Below are positions 20,978 through 30,276 of a DNA stretch of 58,999 nucleotides, one piece after another (within the stretch, counting starts at the first letter, position 1; each line of letters begins with the position of its first letter). The position numbers and the translations under genes were made by a program. The DNA is from Candidatus Rhodoferax bjergmarkensis. Lineage in GTDB: Bacteria > Pseudomonadota > Gammaproteobacteria > Burkholderiales > Burkholderiaceae_C. The notes beneath the pieces were generated by a model that was not told the DNA's origin, searched no databases, and was given only the letters and a program-made list of their open reading frames with translations. The stretch covers positions 1 through 58,999 of the forward strand of contig JADJFX010000004.1 in the NCBI GenBank assembly GCA_016708345.1. Direction: 5' to 3'.

Positions 20978-22240
20978 ATGAGCACCCCTCGCACCACCTC
21001 TTCCAGCCTGTGGCCAGCTTTGTTGGCTGTGCTTGCCTTCGGGTGCGCGGCCGGTGCATGGTGGTGGTCCGTGCGGCTGGGCGGTGCCAACTTGCTCCAA
21101 TGGCCCGCCTTGCTTGGCTTGGCGGGGAGCTTGCTTGCCTTGGGGGCATCGGTTTGGCTGCAGCGCGATCTTCAGCGCAGCGACGATGCCCTGCAACGGG
21201 CAAATCACTACATTCCTTACGTCAAAGAACAAAAAAAGCAGGTATCCCAAGCCAAGATCGAATCCCTCAAGGCTCGCCTGTTGCTGAGATCCACGCTCGA
21301 CACGCTGGAAGTTGGTGTGGATATTTGGAACGATCAGGACCAGCTGGTGCTGTACAACAACAAAATCAACCCGATGCAGGCTACCTTGTACAAGTCAAGC
21401 GATATTGGTCAAAGTTTTGAAACCTTGATGCGCAAGAGCTTGAAACAGCAGCTGATACCCGCCGCTGTCGGACGGGAAGAAGAATGGCTGGCACAGCGGC
21501 TGGCCCTGCGCGGCAAAAGCAAAGAACCCCTGCTGCAGGAAATTTCCGGCAACCGATGGATTAACACTTATGAGAGTCGCACCTCCGAAGGTTTTCTGGT
21601 GTCCGCTCGGCTGGATGTCACTGAACTGGTGAGCCACGTCAAAGCGCTGGAGGTCCGCAACCACCAGCTGACTTACCAAACCGTCACCGATGCCTTGACG
21701 GGTCTGGCCAACCGACGGCGCTTTGACCAAGCTCTGATCAACGAGTGGCAGCGATCCTCACGAAGCCTAGCTCCCTTGAGTCTGTTGATGGTCGACATTG
21801 ACCACTTTAAAGCTTACAACGACCATTATGGCCATCTGGCAGGCGATGAATGTCTGCGCCAAGTGGCGCGAGCGCTAGGCCAGTGCGTGCGACGGGCAGG
21901 TGAGTTGGTGGCCCGCTTTGGCGGTGAAGAATTTGTCATGCTGTTGCCCGGCGCTGACCTGAATCAGGCCAGCGAAACTGCACAAAAATGCATGGAACAA
22001 TTAAGCTTTGTGTCGCTACCCCATGCCGCATCTCCGACCTGCTGGCACGTCACCCTGAGCATTGGCGTAGCCAGCGTTTTACCCGACGCCACGCTGGAGC
22101 CGGCCGACATGGTCAATGCCGCCGATGCCGCGATGTACCGCGCCAAATCAACTGGACGGGCGCACTTTGAGGTAGCCACCCAGAGCGACTGGGAGATCGA
22201 CAAAGACACACCCCGCAGCAATCCGATGCCTTTGTACTGA
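20978..22240 (+). CDS. Membrane PAS-GGDEF diguanylate cyclase
   Basis: Synthesises cyclic-di-GMP from GTP. Start taken at 20978 (MSTPRTTSSSLWPALL), placing two transmembrane helices directly at the N-terminus (about residues 11-33 and 40-62). A helical linker follows (about residues 65-105), then a PAS_7-like sensor (DTLEVGVDIWNDQDQLVLYNN) and a GGDEF domain with DALTGLANRRRFD, VDIDHFKAYND and the active-site signature GGEEF, which predicts an active enzyme. The inhibitory I-site position reads RAGE rather than RxxD. It lies upstream of a CheY-CheC-CheD set, which may share its signalling role. Confidence 0.92.
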   Translation: MSTPRTTSSSLWPALLAVLAFGCAAGAWWWSVRLGGANLLQWPALLGLAGSLLALGASVWLQRDLQRSDDALQRANHYIPYVKEQKKQVSQAKIESLKARLLLRSTLDTLEVGVDIWNDQDQLVLYNNKINPMQATLYKSSDIGQSFETLMRKSLKQQLIPAAVGREEEWLAQRLALRGKSKEPLLQEISGNRWINTYESRTSEGFLVSARLDVTELVSHVKALEVRNHQLTYQTVTDALTGLANRRRFDQALINEWQRSSRSLAPLSLLMVDIDHFKAYNDHYGHLAGDECLRQVARALGQCVRRAGELVARFGGEEFVMLLPGADLNQASETAQKCMEQLSFVSLPHAASPTCWHVTLSIGVASVLPDATLEPADMVNAADAAMYRAKSTGRAHFEVATQSDWEIDKDTPRSNPMPLY

Positions 22241-22335
22241 GTGTTGTATTGCGTCATGTACTGACTTTTGTTCCCAAAGACAGGTGAGACGATGCGTGTT
22301 AGTATTTTCCGACTCACAATCTGACTGGAGAACAC

Positions 22336-22725
22336 ATGTCCCAAGATGAAACGTCGCTGGTGCGCAAACTGCTGATCGTCGATGACAGCAAAGTGTCCCG
22401 CATGCGCATACGCGCCTTTTTCGCCAGCCATTGCCCTCAATGGACGATTCAGGAAGCCGCCTCTGGCGATGAAGCCTTGGTGATGGCCACCAACGATCAG
22501 CCCGATTTTGTGACCATGGATGTGAACATGCCCGGCATGAGCGGCTTTGAGGCGGCCCAACTCATGCTGATGCGCAGTTCAGCCATCCGCGTGGTCATGC
22601 TGACTGCCAACATTCAGGAAAGTTGCCGCCAGGTGGCCGCCTCCTTGCGGCTGAACTTTGTGGCCAAACCGGCCACCGAAACCTCATTGCAACAGGCGCT
22701 GGATTATTTGCTGGCACCACAATGA
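22336..22725 (+). CDS. Single-domain response regulator (CheY-like)
   Basis: 129 aa receiver domain without an output domain. Phosphorylation-site residues are intact: acidic pair in LLIVDDSKVSR, phospho-acceptor Asp in MDVNMPGMSG, Thr in MLTAN and Lys in VAKPAT. Its stop overlaps the cheC start (ATGA), so the two are translationally coupled; CheC is therefore the likely phosphatase for this regulator. The partner kinase is not adjacent. Confidence 0.93.
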   Translation: MSQDETSLVRKLLIVDDSKVSRMRIRAFFASHCPQWTIQEAASGDEALVMATNDQPDFVTMDVNMPGMSGFEAAQLMLMRSSAIRVVMLTANIQESCRQVAASLRLNFVAKPATETSLQQALDYLLAPQ

Positions 22726-23351
22726 TTGCGCTCGAAGCGTTGGCGCAGGACGCTCTGACCGAAATTTTCAACATCGGCGTTGGCATTGCGGCCGATGCGC
22801 TCTACCAGATGGTGGGCGAGCATGTGCCCTTGTCGGTCCCTGTGATCGAATTGACCAGCCAGCATGAAGCCAAAAAGCACTATCTGGACCGAGAGCCACG
22901 ACAGTTGTGCGCCATCCGCCAAACCTACGAGGGTGAATTCGACACCGATGCCATTTTGATGTTCGCGCAGGAAAGCAGTCTCGATCTGGTGCGCATGATG
23001 GCAGGCAACGATTTGCCAGAAGAAGAGCTTGCCGAGATGGCGCAAGATGCCATGGCCGAGCTTGGCAACATTATTTTGAACGCGGTCATTTCCAACCTTG
23101 CATCATCTTTGAAAATGTCGCTTGAAGGCACCTTGCCCGTGGTAGGTGTGATCAGCTCGGACACCGTTTTCACTTCACACGCGGGGGAACAAGCTGCGGG
23201 CCAGGAAGCCGCACCGGTGCTGGCCCTGACGATCGATTTTGAGTTGACGGCCAAGCGGGTCAGGGGGTATCTGGTTTTTTTGCTGGACGAGCCGTCCACC
23301 AGCAAGTTGATTGAGCGCTTGGGCCACTACATCAACGGCACCACTGCCTGA
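22722..23351 (+). CDS. cheC: CheC-type CheY-P phosphatase
   Basis: Dephosphorylates CheY-P. 209 aa. Both active-site signatures D/S-x3-E-x2-N are present: DALTEIFN near residue 9 and DAMAELGN near residue 109, the arrangement of two-site CheC proteins rather than the single-site CheX. It is coupled to the receiver gene upstream and lies 41 nt before cheD. In known systems CheC binds CheD and controls its deamidase activity; here that is inferred from adjacency. Confidence 0.88.
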   Translation: MIALEALAQDALTEIFNIGVGIAADALYQMVGEHVPLSVPVIELTSQHEAKKHYLDREPRQLCAIRQTYEGEFDTDAILMFAQESSLDLVRMMAGNDLPEEELAEMAQDAMAELGNIILNAVISNLASSLKMSLEGTLPVVGVISSDTVFTSHAGEQAAGQEAAPVLALTIDFELTAKRVRGYLVFLLDEPSTSKLIERLGHYINGTTA

Positions 23352-23392
23352 AATTTGACCTGGCACCAACACCCGCTCCCAATTTTTCAGCC

Positions 23393-23920
23393 ATGTTGAC
23401 AGAACGTCGCAAAGCCGCTTCGCCGACGCCCACCGCCAAAGTCGGGGTGGTCGAGCTCATGCCCGGTCATGTGGTTCTGGGCTTGGCGGGTGATCAGTTC
23501 AAAACCTTGCTGGGCTCGTGCGTGAGTGTTATTTTGACCGACCCCCGGCGTACGGTAGGCACCATGTGCCACATTGTTCACGTTGGTAAACCCAATGCGG
23601 CCAATGCCCACAACACGGCCTATGGCGAGGTGGCCATGCAAGACATGTTTGACCGCCTGATTTCAGTGGCCATCCCCCCGGCGCGCTGCCATGCCTATGT
23701 GTACGGCGGTGGCAATATGTTCCCGCAAATGTTCAGCACCACCCACGTCGGCATCAACAATGCCAATTGGGTGCTGGACTATTTGCACGACTGCGGCATT
23801 GCGGTGGTCGGCGAATCCCTGGGGGGCAACGGCTACCGCAAGGTCGCCTGGACGGTGGGCCGGGCGCTGCCGGTTGTCGAAACCGTGCCGACCAACATGG
23901 GGGCAGCCATCGGACGCTGA
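23393..23920 (+). CDS. cheD: CheD, chemoreceptor glutamine deamidase
   Basis: Deamidates Gln residues on chemoreceptors. 175 aa. The catalytic Cys lies in LLGSCVSVILTDP and the His in TMCHIVHVGK, as in the CheD family; later VYGGGNMFP and IGVINNANW-like segments fit (here VGINNANWVLDYL). Third gene of the receiver-cheC-cheD set; convergent with polA 31 nt away. No che kinase or MCP gene is in the window, so the set may be an accessory module. Confidence 0.93.
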   Translation: MLTERRKAASPTPTAKVGVVELMPGHVVLGLAGDQFKTLLGSCVSVILTDPRRTVGTMCHIVHVGKPNAANAHNTAYGEVAMQDMFDRLISVAIPPARCHAYVYGGGNMFPQMFSTTHVGINNANWVLDYLHDCGIAVVGESLGGNGYRKVAWTVGRALPVVETVPTNMGAAIGR

Positions 23921-23951
23921 CCAGTGCACCTTGACGCGCCCCTCCGTGCGG

Positions 23952-26766
23952 TCAGTGCGCCTGGTCCCAATTGCTGCCCACCCCCACCTCGGCCAACAAT
24001 GGCACCTTGAGGTGCGCCACCCCGGCCATCAGGCGCGGAATTTCGTGGCGCATCCAGTTCACTTCCGACTCGGGCACCTCAAACACCAGTTCGTCATGCA
24101 CCTGCATGATCATTTTGGTGGCCCGTTTTTCCTCGTCCAGCACCTGTTGCACCTTGACCATGCTGAGCTTGATGAGGTCGGCCGCCGTGCCCTGCATGGG
24201 CGCATTGATGGCGGCGCGCTCGGCACCACTGCGGCGCGGGCCGTTGGGGGAGTTGATTTCGGGCAGGTACAAGCGTCGCCCAAACACGGTTTCCACATAG
24301 CCTTGCGCCTTGGCTTGCTCACGCGTGTGGTCCATGTAGAGTTTGACACCGGGGTAGCGGTCAAAGTAACGCGCAATGTAGTTCTTGGCCGCCGTGTTGT
24401 CGATGTTCAGGGCCCGCGCCAGCCCGTAGGCGCTCATGCCGTAAATGAGCCCGAAGTTGATGACCTTGGCGTAACGACGCTGCTCACTGGTGACCTCAGA
24501 AGTGCTCACGCCAAAAATCTCGGCCGCTGTGGCGCGGTGTACGTCCATGCCATCGTGAAAAGCCAGCACCAGCGCACTGTCGCCGCTGATGTGCGCCATG
24601 ATGCGCAGCTCAATCTGACTGTAGTCGGCGCTGGCGATCACGCAGCCCGGTGGTGCCACGAAGGCCTCGCGCACGCGCCGCCCCTCTGCGGTGCGAATCG
24701 GGATGTTTTGCAGGTTCGGGTCGTTGCTGGACAGGCGACCGGTCACCGCCACCGCCTGCGCGTAATGGGTGTGCACGCGGCCCGTGCGCGGGTGTGCCAG
24801 CTGGGCCAGCTTGTCAGTGTAGGTACCCTTGAGTTTGGCCAGCCCGCGGTGCTCCAGTATCTTGGCGGGCAGCGGAAAATCTTCGGCCAGCTTTTCCAGC
24901 ACCTCTTCGTCGGTGCTGGGCGTGCCGGTGGGGGTTTTCTTGACCACCGGAAGGCCCAGTTTGCTAAAGAAAATTTCGCCAATTTGCTTAGGTGAACTCA
25001 GGTTAAACGGCTGCCCGGCCAAGGCATAGGCCTCGGTTTCCAGTTGCAAAATGCGCTGGCCCAGCTCGTGGCTCTGGCGGCTCAAAATGGGCGCGTCAAT
25101 CAGCACGCCATTGCGCTCAATACGGTACAAGGCTTCGCTGCTTTGCATCTCCAGCTGGTAAATAAAACGCAGTTTGTCATTCGCTTGCAACTGGGGCCAC
25201 AGCATCTGGTGCACCTCCAGCGTCATGTCCGAATCCTCACAGGCGTATTGGGCCGCCCGGGCAACGTCCACTTGGTCGAAACATATCTGGTGCGCGCCTT
25301 TGCCGCACAAGTCTTCAAAACTCAGGCCTTTTCGCCCCAGATGGCGCTCTGCCAGACTGGCCAGGCCATGCGGCTTGTGAACTTCGAGCACATAACTTTG
25401 CAGCATGGTGTCGTGCACATAGCCCTGCACCTCGATGCCGTGGTTGGCGAACACATGGCGGTCGTACTTGACGTGTTGGCCCAGCTTGGCGCGTGTGGCA
25501 TCTTCCAGCCAGGGCTTGAGCCGGGCCAGTACCTCGTCGCGTGGCAACTGCGCGGGGGCATCGGGGTACCTGTGCGCCAGCGGGATGTAGGCCGCCTCGC
25601 CCGGCTTCACGCTAAAAGAAATACCCACAATGTCGGCCAGCATCTCGTCCAGCGACGTGGTCTCAGTATCTACAGCGACCAGTTCCGCCGCCTGCACGGT
25701 GGCAAACCAGCGGTCAAAGGCATCCCAGGTCAGGAGGGTGTCATAGGTCACCGTGCTGACACTTGACGCAGCAGCCACGCCCAAAACCTCGGGGGCACTG
25801 AACACGTCGGGCGCATCAAACAAATCAGGCTCTCGCCCGGCAGGTTTAATGGCCTGGGGCACACGGGCAGCAGCATTGGCACCCAGTGCCCTGGCCAAAC
25901 CCTTGAAGCCATATTTATCATAAAAAGTGGCCAATGCGCCCGTATTCTCTGCGCAAGCAGCTATTGAATTCATAGCAGGCAGACTGGGCACCCAGCCAGC
26001 CAGATCACAATCGGTTTTGATGGTGAGCAGGCTGCGCCCGGTGGGCAGCCAGTCCAGCGACTTGCGCAGGTTCTCGCCCACCACGCCCTTGATGGCCCCG
26101 GCATTCGCCACCACCGCCTCCAGCGAGCCATATTCCTGCAGCCACTTGACGGCCGTCTTGGGGCCCACCTTGGGCACGCCGGGCACGTTGTCCACGGTAT
26201 CACCCACCAAGGTCTGGTAGTCAAGCATCAGGTGGGCGGGCACGCCAAACTCGGCCAGCACCCCGGCCAAGTCGCGCCGACGCCCGTTCATGGTGTCGAT
26301 GATGGTGATGTGTTCGTTCACCAGCTGCGCCAGGTCTTTGTCGCCACTGCTCACAATCACCTCAATGCCCTGGCGTGCTGCCGTGACGGCCAGCGTGCCG
26401 ATCACGTCATCGGCCTCGACGCCGGGTACATCCAGCACCGTCCACCCCATCAGACGCACCACTTCATGGATGGGTTCGATCTGCGCGCGCAAGTCGTCCG
26501 GCATGGGCGAGCGGTGGGCCTTGTACTCGGGGTAAATTTCGTCCCGAAAAGTGGGGCCTTTGGCATCAAATACGCAGGCCGCGTACTCGGCCGGGTGTTC
26601 GCGGCGCAGACTGGTCAACATATTGATCATGCCCCGAATGGCTCCCGTGGGGCAGCTTGTGGGGTCGCCCGGCACAGCGCGCAAGTCGGGCATGGCGTGA
26701 AACGCGCGGTACAGGTAGCTGGAACCGTCTACCAGCAACAGGGTTTTTGGGATGTATTGAGGTCAT
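23952..26766 (-). CDS. polA: DNA polymerase I (start region frameshifted)
   Basis: Replication and repair polymerase, about 938 aa. The true N-terminus is probably MTSIHPKTLLLVDGSSYLYR from 26766; an extra A in an A run near 26745 breaks it, leaving an uninterrupted frame only from 26738. Domains: 5'-nuclease (YPEYKAHRSPMPDDL, SSGDKDLAQLV, GDTVDNVPGVPKVGPKTA), 3'-5' exonuclease with intact DTE motif (VAVDTETTSLDEM, about residue 360), and polymerase with DYSQIELRIMAH, RRYAKVINFGLIYGMS and QVHDELVFEVP. A copy of the dispersed 49-bp element is read in frame between the nuclease and exonuclease domains (about residues 263-279). Confidence 0.97.
25929..25977 (-). repeat. Dispersed 49-bp element, copy E (inside polA)
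   Basis: Reads TGCTATGAATTCA, then ATAGCTGCTTGCGCA, then GAGAATACGGGCGCA, ending TTGGCC; exactly 49 nt. The polA sense frame gives AMNSIAACAENTGALA, aligning with the uvrD copy APNSGAARAYSTGGRG. Confidence 0.85.
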
Positions 26767-26833
26767 TCATACGTCCATTTTGCCTGTGTGTTGCCTGTGA
26801 TGAAGCTGCTGGCAGTGGTTCTACAATCGCACC

Positions 26834-27130
26834 ATGCGCTCTGCCCTTCTTCTTACCCTCGTCCTGTTCTGCGCCAGCACTGGCCAGGCACAGCCCCCCT
26901 CCCCCCCTGCAGGTGATGCCAAGCAAGCCCCCGCATCCGCCCCCAACCCCCAAGGCGCGATTGAAAAACGCGCTGAACGCATTCGCGTTGAAGACGCAGG
27001 TGCGCGCATTGATGAACTGCGCATTGGCGGCGAAACCCGAAGCATCGACGTCAAACCCAAGGGCGGCCTGCCGGCCTACCAAATTCAACCCGCCAGCGGC
27101 GAGCGCAGCTGGAAAGTTCTGGGTTTTTAA
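26834..27130 (+). CDS. Small secreted DUF2782 family protein
   Basis: 98 aa with an N-terminal signal peptide (MRSALLLTLVLFCASTGQA), a Pro/Ala-rich linker and a C-terminal domain with IRVEDAGARIDELRIGGETRSIDVKP and GLPAYQI, typical of DUF2782. The stop lies 3 nt before the thrB start, so they form a transcription unit, an arrangement I recall as common in this order. Molecular function unknown. Confidence 0.8.
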   Translation: MRSALLLTLVLFCASTGQAQPPSPPAGDAKQAPASAPNPQGAIEKRAERIRVEDAGARIDELRIGGETRSIDVKPKGGLPAYQIQPASGERSWKVLGF

Positions 27131-27133
27131 GCC

Positions 27134-28123
27134 ATGGCCGTCTACACAGAAGTTTCGCTGGGCGAGGCACACGCCCTCTTTCAACAACTCAAACTCGGTG
27201 AGGTCACGGCCCTGCAGGGCTGCGCGGGCGGCATCGAGAACACCAATTATTTCGTCACAGCAGCGCGTGACGGGCAAACCCATGAGTACGTGCTCACCCT
27301 GTTTGAGCGGCTGACCACCGCACAATTGCCGTTTTACCTGCGCCTGATGAAGCACCTGGCGGTGCATGGCCTGCCGGTGCCCAACCCCACCGCCAACCGC
27401 GATGGTGATTTGGTCTTTGACGTGAAGGGCAAACCTGCCGCCGTGGTCAACCGCTTGCGCGGCAAAAGCGAGCTCGCACCTACCGCGGTGCATTGCGCTG
27501 CAGTGGGTGCCGCCCTAGCCAAAATGCACTTGGCCGGACGCGACTTTGCCATGGCGCAACCGCATTTGCGCGGTCTGGACTGGTGGAACGAGACTGTGCC
27601 ACTGGTGCTGCCCCACATGACGCCGGACCAAACCGCGCTGATCCAAAGCGAGCTGGCTTTTCAAAACCACATCGCACAAGGTTCAAGCTACCTGGCATTG
27701 CCACGCGGCCCCATCCACGCCGACCTGTTCCGTGACAACGTGCTGTTTGACAGCATCGACGCTCAACCTGAACTCACCGGGTTATTCGATTTCTATTTTG
27801 CGGGTGTTGACACTTGGGTGTTTGACATTGCAGTCTGCCTGAACGACTGGTGCATCAACCAAGGCAGCGGTGCCCACCAGGCCGACCTGGCCAACAGCTT
27901 TATGCGGGCCTACATCACGGTGCGGCCCCTGACGGGCGCTGAACGCGAGCTGCTGCCAGCCATGCTGCGCGCAGGGGCCTTGCGCTTCTGGATTTCCCGC
28001 CTGTGGGACTTTCACCTGCCACGTGAGGCCAGCTTGCTCAAAGCCCATGATCCGGGGCATTTTGAGCGGGTGCTGCGCCAGCGCGCCACACTGCCGCCGC
28101 CCTTGCACTCCATGGGCCTGTAG
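27134..28123 (+). CDS. thrB: Homoserine kinase (choline-kinase-like type)
   Basis: Phosphorylates homoserine in threonine synthesis. 329 aa, intact, of the APH/choline-kinase-fold ThrB found in betaproteobacteria and pseudomonads. Motifs: GGIENTNYFV near residue 34, the catalytic loop GPIHADLFRDNVLF (about residues 193-206) and the metal-binding GLFDFYFAGVDTWVFDIA. Immediately upstream is the DUF2782 gene. Confidence 0.95.
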   Translation: MAVYTEVSLGEAHALFQQLKLGEVTALQGCAGGIENTNYFVTAARDGQTHEYVLTLFERLTTAQLPFYLRLMKHLAVHGLPVPNPTANRDGDLVFDVKGKPAAVVNRLRGKSELAPTAVHCAAVGAALAKMHLAGRDFAMAQPHLRGLDWWNETVPLVLPHMTPDQTALIQSELAFQNHIAQGSSYLALPRGPIHADLFRDNVLFDSIDAQPELTGLFDFYFAGVDTWVFDIAVCLNDWCINQGSGAHQADLANSFMRAYITVRPLTGAERELLPAMLRAGALRFWISRLWDFHLPREASLLKAHDPGHFERVLRQRATLPPPLHSMGL

Positions 28124-28128
28124 CCGCC

Positions 28129-28891
28129 ATGCAATTGAATGTGATTCCGCCGCGTGGGGGCTCCCGCTGAGTCAAACAAGGCATACACATTTTTCAGACA
28201 ACCACTGGCCTTGGCTGGCCTGTTTTTCATGTTCATGGCGGTGATCACCATCGTCAGCCAACTGCCCCTGATTGGCATCCCGCTGGCCATGGCCCTGATG
28301 CCTGCCGCCACGCTGGGGCTGATGGTGGCCACCCGCGAGGCATCCGAGGGCCGGTTTCCCATGCCGGTGGTGTTGCTGGCGGCTTTTCGCTCGGGCAAAC
28401 CGCACACACGCGCCATGCTTGTGCTGGGTGCAATGTATTGCCTGGGTTTTCTGGCCGCCATGGGTGCTTCTTGGCTGGTGGACGGCGGTGGTTTTGCGCG
28501 CGTGTACATGGGCGGCGCCACACCGACCCGCGAAATGATCATGCTGCCAGAGTTTCAGTGGGCCATGTGGGCTTTCGTCGGCATTTATTTACCCCTTTCG
28601 CTGTTGTTTTGGCATGCACCGGCACTGGTGCACTGGTATGGGGTACCGCCCGTAAAAAGCCTCTTTTTCAGCTTGGTGGCCTGCCTGCGCAATTTTGGGG
28701 CGCTGGTGGTGTTCGCGCTGTCATGGCTGGCAGTGCTGGTGCTGGTGGTGCTCGGCGTCTCGACCCTGCTGGCACTGCTGGGCCTAACTGGCATCGCGGG
28801 AGATATTTTGTATCCCATGATGCTGATGATGGCATCCATGTTTTTCACCTCGCTGTATTTTTCATTCCACGATACATTCGATCCACAGTAA
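28129..28891 (+). CDS. BPSS1780-family integral membrane protein (N-terminus frameshifted)
   Basis: Begins MQLNVIPPR at 28129; a base loss before 28190 shifts into the frame TFFRQPLALAGLFFMFMAV, so the first 15 or so residues are garbled (in the other frame VKQGIH is visible before it). At least five hydrophobic helices follow (about residues 28-50, 55-72, 96-117, 142-160, 178-235). Function unknown; the family is widespread in Burkholderiales. It starts 5 nt after thrB. Confidence 0.8.
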
Positions 28892-28903
28892 AGGAGTTTT
28901 TCC

Positions 28904-29617
28904 ATGACGCAGCATCACTTGCAAGGCCGTAGCGAAAACGAAATTTTGTGGTTTCAAAGGCGCAGTTTTTTGCAGGCCGCCGCCGCCTGGACCGCCTTGG
29001 GCGGTGTGGACGCAGCGTTGGCCCAAGGCCGCGGCAACGTGGTGGAAATGATGGGTGACATCATGGTCAACGGCTCACGCCTGCTGGCCTTGCAGTCGGT
29101 GCAAACCGGTGACCAGATCATGACCGGCCCCAAATCGAGTCTCATTTTCGTGCTGGGCAATTCGTCTTTTCATGTGCGTCAAAATTCGCGCATGACGGTC
29201 GAGCGCGGTGCCACCCTGAGTGCAGTCAGCCTGCTGCGCCTGCTCACAGGGGCGGTGGTGAGCGTCTGGGGCAAAGGAAGCAACCGCCAGATCATCACCC
29301 CCACCCTGACAGCAGGCATTCGCGGCACCGGTGTGTACACCGAGGTTTTCAGCAACGAAAACAACCGCAGTTATTTTTGCAACTGTTACGGTACGGTGGA
29401 CGTGGGTTCCGGTGCTGACCGCACCACCAGCCGCTCGGAGTACCACCAGGCCTTTTGGGGCGAATCCAGCCCCCGCGAGGGTCGCTGGCTCTCGCCCGCC
29501 CCGGCCATCAACCACAGCGATGATGAGCTTGAATACCTGGCACGGCTGGTCAACCAGCGCACGGCTTGGCAGCTTTCGGGGAAAAAAGGGACAAAAGATA
29601 GTTCGGGTTATCGCTGA
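28904..29617 (+). CDS. FecR-domain protein with Tat-like signal
   Basis: 237 aa. The N-terminus has a twin-arginine-type signal, QRRSFLQAAAAWTALGGVDAALA (RR near residue 23). The mature part has a FecR-like beta domain: GDIMVNGSRLLALQSVQTGDQIMTGPKSSLIFVLGNSSFHVR, then TPTLTAGIRGTGVYTEV. Unlike FecR anti-sigma regulators it has no adjacent sigma factor or TonB receptor. AAGGAG precedes the start. Its precise role is unknown. Confidence 0.82.
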   Translation: MTQHHLQGRSENEILWFQRRSFLQAAAAWTALGGVDAALAQGRGNVVEMMGDIMVNGSRLLALQSVQTGDQIMTGPKSSLIFVLGNSSFHVRQNSRMTVERGATLSAVSLLRLLTGAVVSVWGKGSNRQIITPTLTAGIRGTGVYTEVFSNENNRSYFCNCYGTVDVGSGADRTTSRSEYHQAFWGESSPREGRWLSPAPAINHSDDELEYLARLVNQRTAWQLSGKKGTKDSSGYR

Positions 29618-29637
29618 ACCCGGCAGCGTTTTCGTTT

Positions 29638-30276
29638 CGTTGGTGGATTGCTGCTGTTTTGGTCTTGTTGATGCTGTAGGTCGGGTTGCTGTGTAGGTCG
29701 GGGTTTGCGCCCGACAGCGCACTCACTTTCTTTGCTTCGCCAAAGAAAGTAAGCAAAGAAAGGCGAGCCCAAGACAGGGCCGCTGCGCGGTTCCTTGCGC
29801 TGCTCGGTGCAAGGGGGGTCTGGCTAAACTCGGCTATCGCCTCAAACAACGCCAGCCCCTGATCCCCCCCGCCTGCGCTGCTCAGCCCTGCCTTAAAGGG
29901 CGGAGGGGGCAAGACAAAGACAAACTCCAATACCAATACCAAACCAGCGCAAACTCGCGGCCTGCGCCAAGGCTGCGCCTTTGGCTGTTTGGGCTGTTGG
30001 TGTTTGCCTTGCCTTCCCCGCCGTTATGAGGAGGCGAAGCGCAGAGGGGGGCGGATCAGGGCGGCAGGTGTTTGAGCGAAGCGAGTTTCGGCGCACCCCG
30101 ACCTCGGCGAGCAACGCAGTGTCCCGGCGCAGCCGGGCGACGAATCCGGCTCGCCTTTTCTTTGCTTACTTTCTTTTGGCGAAGCAAAAGAAAGTGAGTG
30201 CGCAGTCGGGCGCACAACCCGACCAAGAACGCCCAATCCACCCACAACATCAACAAAACCCACAGCAACAAAAAAA
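29638..30276. repeat. Giant imperfect palindrome (about 0.5-0.6 kb) between convergent genes
   Basis: The arms 29696-29769 and 30148-30224 are inverted repeats of about 75 bp, nearly identical apart from small homopolymer differences and a few substitutions. Each arm itself contains a hairpin (ACTTTCTTT, GCTTCGCC, AAAGAAAGT). Inner segments also pair: the stretch around 29840-29905 matches the reverse complement of about 30015-30080 imperfectly. Short AT-rich flanks show a looser inverted similarity. No transposase is present. It fills the whole gap between the FecR-like gene and the uvrD stop. Readings inside it are low-complexity and not believable genes. Confidence 0.85.

Noticed and set aside
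23691..24995. Long plus-strand reading (434 codons) opposite polA
   Set aside because: It is antisense to the conserved polymerase domain; the G+C-rich third positions of polA open the opposite frame. No family resemblance.
29699..30263. Several short readings inside the giant palindrome
   Set aside because: They exist on both strands, are low in complexity and arise from the inverted-repeat sequence.
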